DNA of 64,000 bases from Puccinellia tenuiflora. Lineage: Eukaryota; Streptophyta; Magnoliopsida; Poales; Poaceae. The stretch lies in assembly GCA_012064385.1 (NCBI GenBank), contig QRDG01001991.1, positions 1 to 64,000 on the forward strand. The letters run 5' to 3'. The notes under the pieces are model-generated. The model saw only the letters and a program-made list of their open reading frames with translations, was not told where the DNA came from and searched no databases. The position numbers and the translations under genes are program-made. How positions within the stretch are numbered: the stretch's first letter is position 1; each line of letters starts with the position of its first letter. Below are positions 11,802 to 21,504 of this stretch, one piece after another.

Positions 11802-12230
11802 GTAAAACTTTAAGGGAATTCTTACGAGAGGTTGGTCGTTTATGTACACTTTAAATAAAGGTTTTCGATTGCACGTGGCCAAGTGAGTAGTGAGTTATGT
11901 ACTGGTTGATTAGGTGAGTTTCAAGGTGTTGCGACATGTTCGATTTAGGCGGCTGAATGATGATACTCCTTCACCCAGATGCAGAGCTCCCTGTAGGTCA
12001 GGTTAAGGAAGGGCTGCCGCGCTATTTTGATTTTTAACAAAAACGTATGTATGTTTTTCTGAACGATTTGAATAATAGTACATTAAAAACGGACTCCGTA
12101 TGGAAAAGTTTTGACTTGTTTTAGCAACACTACACATCAACATTTCCGACTAAAGAAAAGAGGAATTAGATCTAATCTAGTTGAAAATCATAATTGTTTT
12201 TTTGCAATAGCCAATTCTCAGCCGAACAAG

Positions 12231-12570
12231 CATCTCTAACAGATCCCTTAAATTACGGTACGAAAATATGGTCTCCCAAAACACATACATACAAAAACAG
12301 GGGATACAAACAAAATTCTACAGGGCCCACGAGTCAGCCCGTTTTTTCCTTTACTTTTTATTTTCTGCTTTCCCATTCTTCTTCCTCCTCCGGCCGTGCC
12401 CTCTGCTCTGCCGCCGCCGGGAGGCTGCCCATCTCCTGCCCCCCGCCCCCTCCCGAGCCGTCGTCGCGGCTGCTCGCCTACGGCCGCAAGGAGGCTGCGC
12501 CCCTCTGGTCACTGCACCGCAACTCATCGTGCTGACGGTTGGACGTTGCTCGCCGCTGCCCACCTCCTGC
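12231..12570. mobile_element. Truncated Harbinger-type element, copy B
   Basis: The left terminal repeat agcatctctaacagatccc is intact and the GC-rich interior follows, matching 2660-3374 of copy A. The right half and its terminal repeat are deleted; the sequence jumps near 12575 to what corresponds to about 3806 in copy A. The deletion therefore happened after the duplication. Confidence 0.75.
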
Positions 12571-12895
12571 CCCGAGATGATGAACCAATGGTTGTATTAT
12601 ATCAATGAACCAAAGAAAAGTGCTATCGTATGATCAATCTGATATTCGCGATTTTATTATACTTGATCTCATACTGATGTCTTTATTTAATATAGAGCAT
12701 GTTTCAAGTGCTAGAAATTCATCCAAATTATTGAGCATGACTTCTTGTTATCCATGAATTCAGAAGGATAATTCATTCTAATTAAATGATATATAATTAA
12801 TTTGTATTTTAAGCCACCTAAAGTTGATGTGAACCTTGACGGTGTTTAATTGGTTAAATACACAAGTATCCCGCTTAATTAATTGTAACTACTTT

Positions 12896-15633
12896 TGAAA
12901 GGACACGGATGTCGCCTAGAGGGGGGGGGGGTGAATAGGCGATTTAAAATTATTACGGTTAAGGCTTGAATAAATGCGGAATAAAACTAACGTTTAATTT
13001 ATCAAGCCAAAACCTAAACTAGCTAGGTTCACCTATGTGCACCAACAACTTATGCTAAGCAATATGATCAACTTGGTGATAGCAAGATATATGACTTTAA
13101 GCTCGATGTCTATCACAAAGTAAATAGCATAAGTAAGAAGCTCGGGATAGAAATACCGAGGCACTTGGAGACGATGATTTTATCCCGAAGTTCACTTCCC
13201 AATGGAAGCTAGTCTCCGTTGGAGCGGCGCGGTGTTCACCAATGTGAAACACCGAGTAGCCCTAATATGGCACACCGTATCTCCGTTGTGTCTTACCACC
13301 AATGTGGCGAGGCACTTGTCACTATGTTGCCGTTGAGGTTGACAACTAGAACCTTTACAAGGATGAAGCTCACTCCACAAGTTGGAGGGTCTTCACCAAA
13401 TGCACCGAGCCGCCAAGACTCGATGGCCAAGGCCGGGGCACACACCACAACTCAATTGATGGCTCCCGGCAATATCTTCGTAGCTACCAAAGCTCCGAAG
13501 CAACAAGGTTGAGCCACACTCCACAATTGGAGGCTCCCAACAAATCCCGTAAGCCACCAAGACTCCGAGAAATCAAACCGTCTAGGGTACCAACGTGCCC
13601 TAGAGGAACAAGCTCTAGGGCACCAAAGTACCCAAGAGAAACAAGCTTCTCAACTTCACTTTCCACGAATCACCGTGGAGAACTCAAACCGATGCAACTA
13701 ATGCAATGGCAAGAACACACTAAGTGGTCAAGTTCTTCCAACCCGAATCCAACCAAAGCAACTAATGCTTGGGAGGGATTAGGGAGGAAGAACAAAGGAG
13801 GAACACAAAGAAACTCCAAAGATTTAGATCCAAAGTGTTCTCCTCACTTAGAGGAGAAATCAATTGGTGGAAACACGGATCTAAAACTCCTCTCTCTTTT
13901 CTCTCAAAGGAGTAGCACGAACTAGTGGAGAGAAAGAGAGAAAGCCAAGCTCAAGAGGTCAACAATGGAGGAGAGGAAATAGCTCAAGAGTTGGCAAAAA
14001 GGTTACTAGCAATTTGGGGAAGAAGCCCTTTAAATAGGGGCTCCAAAAGGAGCCGTTGGAAAAAGATAAAGGAGCAAAACTGCTCAGCCATCGGGCAGGA
14101 AAAAGCAGCCCGGCCTGGGAACCGGCCCAGGCCGGCAGACAGGCCGGAGAGCCACCCGCAGCGACCGGCCTGGGAGCCGGCCCAGGCCGGCAGGCAGGCC
14201 GGCGGGCAAGTGAGCAAGCGGCAGGCCTGGCGAGCACCCAGCTGGGCCGGCCCAGCAACCGGCCCAGGCCGGCGGGCAGGCTGGGAACCCTCCCGAGCCA
14301 ACCGGCCGTGGAACCGGCCCAGACCGGCATCGAGGCCGGGGGCGGCAGACAGGAGGCGATCACTCGGGTGGGCCGGCCTGGGTGCCGGCACAGGCCGGGA
14401 GTGAGGCCGGGGGTCCAACAGAAGCCACCGGCCGGTGAACCGGCCCAGGCCGGGGGTGAGGCCGGCCCCATTTCTGTTTCTTTTCTTTTTCTAATATATT
14501 CTGTTTAGAAAACTACCGATACCGAAAACGCAATATCTTCCACATACGAACTCCGTTTTCGGTAATCTTGGACTCGTTGGAATCGTCACAACGAGCACTA
14601 CAAGAATATACATAGAAACATCATTGTTCAACAAGATATGGTAAAGCCAAATGATGAGAGGTAAAACCTTTCTATTAAAACCCGGAAAACCATATCTTTT
14701 GCATATGACGTCCGAATAACACAAAACCACTTTTGTTGGAAAGAGGACGACAAATGCTACCCAATAACAAGTGAAAATATTGAAACCAAGCAAGGGAGAT
14801 TTTGCTACTAAATGGAAGAGTGAAACCTTCCGCATAGATGGACCGGCAAAATCTCCGACACCGAAAACTCAATAGGGAACACATATGAAAACCGTTTTCG
14901 GTGACCTTGGCCTTGTCATGACAAGCATGACAAGCACCAATACCACACCACGATAAGAGCCAAATAGGAACCAATAAAGATGATGCCAAGAATGCAAAGG
15001 TTTGAGCTCTCTACGACCGATACGCTAAAGCTCACATGAGAGCCCCTCTTGATAGTACAGTTACCTATCCTAAAACCCGGTCTCCCAACTACACCGCGAG
15101 ACCGGTAAAATAGAAACCCTATCAAGATCATACCTTTGCCTTGCGCATTCCACTTGAGCTCGATGATGACGATCTTGGTCTACTCTCAAGTGGATCACCT
15201 TTCTTGATTTTGCTCCGCTTGGTGAAGACACACATATTGCTCCCCCATACACCAAGATGGGAGAGGCACTCTTCGACATATCTTCTCATGGACTTTATCT
15301 TGATGATGATCACCACGTGACGCCATCCACCATGTACAACATAGGATCTTGATCAACACAGATGATCACCACGAGACGCCATCCACCGTGGACGACATAG
15401 GATCTTGATCAACACATGATCTTCTTCTTCACATGCCCTAATCTTGTACGTTGATCAACTTGCACTTAGCCTTGATCAACATATAGTCTTCTTCTTTTAG
15501 CCTTGACTCCAACATATGGAGTCAAAGCATTCCTTATGGACCAACACTGCAAATATAACTTAAAGCACACATTAGTCCATAGGGATTGTCATTAATTACC
15601 AAAACAACACATGGGGGCAACCATGCTCTTTCA
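12896..15633 (-). repeat. 3' LTR of the gag-only element
   Basis: 2738 bp, the 3' LTR in element orientation. It contains a G-run near 12920-12929, a GC-rich ccggcccaggccgg array, and otherwise AT-rich sequence. Open frames inside it (for example 13219-13512 and 14056-14508) recur identically in the other LTR and resemble no protein, so they are not genes. Confidence 0.95.
14105..14465. repeat. GC-rich palindromic array inside the LTR
   Basis: About 360 bp dense with the motif accggcccaggccgg and variants. The motif is partly self-complementary (ccggcc/ggccgg), so the strand can fold into many hairpins. The same array is at about 22710-23070 in the other LTR. It encodes only low-complexity frames in every phase. 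Confidence 0.8.
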
Positions 15634-15648
15634 ATCTCCCCCATTTTG
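15634..15648 (-). other. Polypurine tract
   Basis: On the minus strand the sequence abutting the 3' LTR reads aaaatgggggagat, a purine-rich primer of the kind used for plus-strand DNA synthesis. Its position directly inside the left LTR fixes the element's orientation. Confidence 0.75.
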
Positions 15649-18600
15649 GTAATTGATGACAATCCCTTTTGAGAGGGTTTATATAATGAATTAAGCAACC
15701 TTGCAAGACAAGGATGCATGAGCATGAGAGGCAAATGCTTAAGAACCAAACTAAAGCATAAAACCAATTCCCTTAAACCCTCTAAAACTTCTCCCCCATT
15801 GGCATCGATTGCCGAAATGGGAAGAAAAATTCTAGAAGGCCAATATAGTATGAATTTCTCCATAAAGTGTGCATTTCTCAAAATGTGAGTGGAATCAAAT
15901 GCACATATCCATTGACGAATAATAGAGGAAATCAAACTATATTGAGGATCCAAAGATTGCAAAAGGATGAAATCATTATAAACATCTCCACCAAGGAGAA
16001 AAACAAGCAAGAAGATCCTATCCTAGAGTTCTAAATAAAATTAGAGAAGCTCCCCAATGTCTATGCACTATTGAGGAGTGCACAAATATGGAATCCTCAC
16101 TCCCCCAAAATCATCTAGGACACTCACCAAGTGCAAGGATAAAAAGGAAATTAAAGCAAAACCGAGCACTTGCACCAAGGATGTGGTTGAGCCATAAGGA
16201 GATACCAATTAAGAGAAACTATCAATCAAGGCCCAACCAAGAGTATGTGTGTGTGTGACAAGACAATTAATTTGATAAGACACATAGTCTTGACCAAATG
16301 GAGATAAGTTATATATCGAGTATTGACACACATAACTTACAAATAAGATTTTTAAAAAAATATGTTCACAAGCTCAAGGAGACTAATTGGAAACTAATAC
16401 CAATTGAAAAACCCACGAGCTAGTGAGAACATTTAGGCAACAAAATCAACATACTCACGTGATGAGCATGAAGAGAAGAATCTTCAACAAAATGTGAGTG
16501 CCCAAAGGTGAGTAGAAATAAGACAAGCACTCACGAGTCAAACTTGGAGCCACCAAAGAATTATAGATAAAAGACAAGGTGGCTTGCAAGAAGGTAGGAT
16601 ACCACGTAAAAGGTGACCTCTCTCATATGTATAGGTTTCTAAGTAGACAATGATATTCGTCGACAAAGAAACTTGCACATATAAAATGGTTGATAAAGTG
16701 GAAACCATGGTATCCAAAAAGGAAGTCATGAATATACAAAAGATATTATTGCTTAAAAGCATAGCACATAGCTCAAATTTATCTCATTGTATATGAATGA
16801 ACTTCAAAAATATCAAAGACATCCCACATGTCACTAAGGGAATAAGAGATAGTGAAGATGCTTTGAGATAGGCAACAAGTATCACAAAGAAATAATACCA
16901 ATTGAAGAAAAAAAAACTTTTGCATTTCCATCACACATATCACAACGATATACCAGTGAAGAAAGGAGCCAAAGTCACAACAATTGTACATTTAAAGTTT
17001 TCATGCCAAGGGGGCAACCTACACAAGGTTGAATACAAGAAAAATATGCATGGGATAGATACTTGTTACCGAAATAGCATTGGTGATGATGAAGATGAGA
17101 ATTTCTGTTTATCATCAAAGCTTGACTCTAATAATCACATGGTGAGGACACCTTCCTTATAAATGAGGCAAGCATCCAATGCATCTCCATTGTACCTAAA
17201 ACAAAATTCAAGTACAACATGGTTCCCAAACTCATTGGGTTCCATAGTAGTTAGATACACTACAATACATAGGAAACACTCCACATAAATATGTGCATAT
17301 AGATGAAGTTGAATTTCATGCACATCTTAGCCAATTAGGATTTGGTGGAGTATCCCCTATATATTGGATCAAGAAAGACTAGCATGCCATAATATAAATG
17401 TATTAGTAAATATGCATGCATGGACTTACAAGAACCAAATGAGATACAATTTGGACAAAACACTAAGTAAACCAAGAAGAGAGCACACCAAAGTGTGACA
17501 CAAAAAGGTTGTCCAAATTGTATCAAAATCCAAATCAACACATGATTGAGGAAAAATCAAATCAACATATGATTGATTCCAAAACACGTCAACACATGAA
17601 GTGTGACATCAATAGGAATCAAATCAAACAACACATGAGAGATAAGACACCAATTGAAAAATAAGATACCATTTAGGAGACAAGATACCAAGAGGAGGTT
17701 ACTACTTGACCGAAATCAAGTAAAGTAAAATAAAGTAATAAGGTATCGAGATTTCCACAATAAATATCAATTGAAACAAATATCTATGGAGGAGATATTA
17801 AATTCCAATTAATACCAATTGAAGGTACCTAGGCAAGGCCAATGAGCATATAAGATGAAAGAAAGAGACATGCCCAAAGGGTTTTCTCATTCTATAGGAT
17901 AAAACATAAAACAAGAGATGAGATTGCAAGACTCCCAAGAGAGAGCAAGGTTACACTAAATAAACCCAACACCCTCTACAATTTTCATGATGGCACTAAG
18001 CATCAAGAGAAAAGATTTGTCTTCCATAAACACATATGATAGAAATCAAATGCCAATTGAAAGGATCAAATATTGATAGATAGAATAGTGTTCTAAATAA
18101 AAGGAATGCTCCCCCAAGATTCATGCATTATTTTTTGATATTTGTATTTGAATACAAAATGCACGCACAAGGGATCATTACTCTTCATATTTTATTTACA
18201 ACACTAAACACTACCAATTTGAGAATTAGGATCCTAGCAAGAGGCAAGGAAGGCAATGGGAGTCAAAATAAATATTTTGGCAAGAGATGGGGCAAATAAA
18301 AGACAATGCCAATGTAAGGATAATCAAAAATATTCTATCACAAACATAAATATGGATTGTCCAAGGACAGTGGCCATTTGGAATTATTTTCCCGGTGATA
18401 GAGGTATCCAAGAATATCCTCACAAGATAAAACATATGGCAAGAGATAAAACACCATATTAGAATAAGGTTTGTTGGTAGTTCCAACTATTCAAACCAAC
18501 CGGCAAGGCCATGGTTAGAATAATATGGAACAAATGGTTTCTCAACTAATATATGGAGATGCATATTAGGGAAAAACCACACCAAGCAAACACACACGAA

Positions 18601-19326
18601 CAAGACCCAAAAGATAGCTAGAAAGCAAATTGGAACTTGTTTGAACAAACATGCCACATAGGAATAAGATAATTTACAACATCAAATCTAAGTGGCAAAC
18701 CTCAAATGTTCACATTTTGTGGGATTGTAATATGCACATAGCTTATTCCTCTCCCATAATGTGATAATTCATTTTATCTAAGCAAGAGGCAAATAAAATC
18801 AACTAGAGATAATTAATGGATGTTATAGAATTTGAATTTCTCATGAGCATGACACACCACATAGTTACTAGATAATCTTGATATATCAATACTAGGTGGT
18901 GTTACTCATACACACACATTTATAGGTTAGTGAAGTGCACAAAGCATATCACTCTCCCAAAATGGGATAGTCCATTAATCTCTCAAAAGAGCCCATTGAA
19001 ATCAACACAAGATCCAATAAGGACTCAACATAAAGTTTACACATATATGGAGCGCACATTAACATACACAAACTTGATTGCTCAAGGTAAGTAATAAGCA
19101 CGACATATACAAGCACATGCTAGGAACAAAACTAACACATGCTAGGGAGCAAGCAACTTTCAATGTATATATAGTTTAAATATAAGTTACCGCAAGAAGG
19201 AGCATCGGATATGAGATATGATAATATAATCCAAATGACTTGGCTTGTGGAAATAATAATCAAGAAGATCCCTTAATTCTTCAAATGATAGCCAAGTTGC
19301 CAATGTCCTCCATCACAACCTATTGA
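15649..19326. other. Non-coding interior of the gag-only element
   Basis: About 3.7 kb, AT-rich, with no long open frame on either strand and recurring short motifs such as accaattgaaa, caagagata and cacatgat. It occupies the place where pol would lie in an autonomous relative. I see no protease, integrase or reverse transcriptase motif. Confidence 0.7.
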
Positions 19327-20829
19327 TCAAGTTTGAGCTTGTTGGTCCCCAACCAAGTTGGGTCCTAAGAGGTTAGTCACAATAGGCTTGGCAACCCAAA
19401 TGGTTCTTTTCTTGACACCACTTTGAGTTCCCACATATTTGGCAAACACATTGCCAACCCTATCCTTCCTAAGAGAATAAACATCATCAATAATTATGGG
19501 GTTGGATAGAGTACCGTTTGTGCATGAAGAAGCCAAATGGCCCTTCTCACGGCATAAGTAGCAATATCGACTCTTTTCTTTCTTCTTAATAGGAACCTCA
19601 ACTTGAGGAGCAATGAGTTGAGTCTTCTTAGGGGGTTGCCTTTGTTCAACCCGAGGTTGTGCAAGAGATTGAACAAAAGGCCTCTTCCCTAGTTGCTTCT
19701 CACTAAGAGGCTTCTTCTTCATTGGGCAATCTCTAACATGATGCCCTTCAATTTTGCACTTGAAGCAAACAATCTTGGCCGAGTGATTGACTTGTTCTTG
19801 GCCCTTCTTATTGCTACTCTTGGACTTGTTCTTGATATTGGAGTTGAATCCAAGTCCACTCTTGTCATTGGGGGATTTTTGTACACTCAACATGTTGTCA
19901 AGTGTGGCCTTCCCTTTATGACGTTTCTCCATATCTTTCTTCAAAGAAGTGGCTTGTGCCTTGTGCTCTTTAGTCTTCCCTACAAGGTTAGTAGCTACAC
20001 AAGTACTAGAGGAAGTTGAAGCTTCATTGTTAGAGCAACTAGGCACAAAATGTAATTCAACATATGATTTAGCATTGGTGTGAGATGAAGAATTACTAGG
20101 ACTAGCACATGGCATTTTAGCATTTTTATTAGAAGTTGTGCCATTGTCCACATGGGGCTCACTAGATATTACCTTGGTAGCAATTGCCTCATGAGCTAAC
20201 TTTAGCTTATCATGAGATACGAGAAGATCTTCATGAGAGCTCGAGAGCTTCTCATGACTTTCTTCCAATATCTCATAATTGCTAGTTAGCAATTTAAGTT
20301 GAGCCCTTAGCTCAACATTCTCCTTTAAAATGGATGCTTCACAAGAAATAGAGTTAGTAGCACAAGCATCAACATTAATAGAAATGGGAGAACAAGTAGG
20401 AAGCTCTTTTAGTAATTGAGCTTGGAGTTGATCATGAGACTTAGTGAGATGTGCGAGAGAATCTTCCAAGGACTTGACATCCTTTTCAAATTTCACATTA
20501 GCCTCAAGGAGTCTAACAATTTCAACAACGAGCTCATCATTTTTAATTTTAAAATCATTAGCCACCTTGAGAGCTCTATCATGGGTTTCATTTACTTCAG
20601 ATAACTCTAGAGTAAATGTCTCCTCAAGAGATTTCTTGGTGGTTTGGATTTCTTCAAGAGCTTGCTCAAGATTTGCAATTGTGTCCGCATAATTACGTTC
20701 ACGGCTAAGACTTTCATCTTCACGAGCTTCTAAATTTTCAATAGTAATCCCTCGCTCAACAAGGGTGCTCATGATTTCATGGAGATTCTCACAAGCAATT
20801 TTATTATTTGAAAGAGCATTAAGAACCAT
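19327..20829 (-). CDS. Gag-like protein: coiled coil plus two zinc knuckles
   Basis: A 500-codon frame of the retrotransposon. The first half is a long charged coiled coil (runs of Glu, Lys and Leu, for example LEEIQTTKKSLEETF). A Ser/Asn-rich linker follows, then a CCHC zinc knuckle CFKCKIEGHHVRDC and a second one, CYLCREKGHLASSC, as in retroelement nucleocapsids that bind RNA. The start ATG overlaps the stop of the upstream gag frame by one base (TAATG at 20827-20831). This may mean re-initiation, or an originally continuous Gag split by a 1-nt frameshift. No pol follows. Expected to work in RNA packaging in the cytoplasm. Confidence 0.8.
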   Translation of the reverse strand: MVLNALSNNKIACENLHEIMSTLVERGITIENLEAREDESLSRERNYADTIANLEQALEEIQTTKKSLEETFTLELSEVNETHDRALKVANDFKIKNDELVVEIVRLLEANVKFEKDVKSLEDSLAHLTKSHDQLQAQLLKELPTCSPISINVDACATNSISCEASILKENVELRAQLKLLTSNYEILEESHEKLSSSHEDLLVSHDKLKLAHEAIATKVISSEPHVDNGTTSNKNAKMPCASPSNSSSHTNAKSYVELHFVPSCSNNEASTSSSTCVATNLVGKTKEHKAQATSLKKDMEKRHKGKATLDNMLSVQKSPNDKSGLGFNSNIKNKSKSSNKKGQEQVNHSAKIVCFKCKIEGHHVRDCPMKKKPLSEKQLGKRPFVQSLAQPRVEQRQPPKKTQLIAPQVEVPIKKKEKSRYCYLCREKGHLASSCTNGTLSNPIIIDDVYSLRKDRVGNVFAKYVGTQSGVKKRTIWVAKPIVTNLLGPNLVGDQQAQT

Positions 20830-21449
20830 TAGACCTTTCTTTTAAAGTAAGCATCATCTTCTTCATTATCATCATTATTGTTATGATCATCACTACTTGA
20901 TGATTTAGAAGATGGGCAAGGACTATTAACACAAGCATGTGAAACATTTATAGTTCTAGATGTGTTTAAGTCCAAAGATAAATCATTGCAATGGGATAGA
21001 GATGAAATATTATCTAAAAGAAGCTCACTATCATTATTGCAAAATTTATCCCTACTCACCATTGCATTATTTTGTGGCTTGCCACATGTAGGTGAGGTAG
21101 AAGAAGTTGAGAACTCATTACGCCCGGAGGTGGAGTGAGAACAATCATTCTCACTATCCATGGACACACCATAATTGTCTTGAAGCTTGGTCCATAGCTC
21201 ATGGCCATTCCGATAAGGAGAGATCGACAAAGCAACTGCATTACTCAAAGACTTGAAAATCACTTTAGAAGCTTGAGCATCTAGATAAGAATTTTCCTCA
21301 TCATCTAGAGGAGAAAAACCCATATCTAGAATTTGCTCTATATATGGATCAATGTCCCGAAAATAATCTAGCATGCGATTTCTCCAATCATTATAATTAG
21401 TGCCATCGAATATTAAAGAAGCATTGTGCACTAAACCACTAGACGACAT
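20829..21449 (-). CDS. Gag N-terminal protein of the LTR element
   Basis: 206 codons starting 55 bp inside the 5' LTR. The opening has the copia-Gag pattern FDGTNYNDWRNRMLDYF, followed by a segment ending ELWTKLQDNYG, as in UBN2/DUF4219 Gag proteins. The C-terminal third is Ser/Asn/Asp-rich and ends at a TAA that overlaps the ATG of the next frame. Together the two frames make the complete Gag of a non-autonomous element; capsid-like assembly is inferred from the family. Confidence 0.78.
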   Translation of the reverse strand: MSSSGLVHNASLIFDGTNYNDWRNRMLDYFRDIDPYIEQILDMGFSPLDDEENSYLDAQASKVIFKSLSNAVALSISPYRNGHELWTKLQDNYGVSMDSENDCSHSTSGRNEFSTSSTSPTCGKPQNNAMVSRDKFCNNDSELLLDNISSLSHCNDLSLDLNTSRTINVSHACVNSPCPSSKSSSSDDHNNNDDNEEDDAYFKRKV

Positions 21450-21489
21450 CTTTACTCTCTAGGCCGTGAAGCCCTATAAAGAGAGAACC

Positions 21490-21502
21490 GGCTCTGATAC
21501 CA
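21490..21502 (-). other. Primer-binding site, initiator tRNA-Met type
   Basis: On the minus strand the sequence reads TGGTATCAGAGCC two bases inside the 5' LTR. This matches the initiator methionine tRNA 3' end, the usual primer of plant copia elements. Confidence 0.9.
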
Positions 21503-21504
21503 AT

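Larger units (their letters stand above)
9393..12895. repeat. Tandem segmental duplication, copy B (left part)
   Basis: Direct counterpart of 1-4090. It begins with the same ggacaaattatcac motif, but keeps about 80 bp here that copy A lost. It has empty sites for the SINE (10411-10425) and for the 136-bp MITE, carries its own LINE insertion (11445-11801), and keeps only the left end of the Harbinger element. The copy is interrupted at 12896 by an LTR retrotransposon and resumes at 24238. Confidence 0.9.

Noticed and set aside
13219..14508. Frames of 97-170 codons inside the LTR
   Set aside because: They recur in both LTRs, overlap on opposite strands, and are Pro/Gly/Arg-rich translations of the ccggcccaggccgg array.
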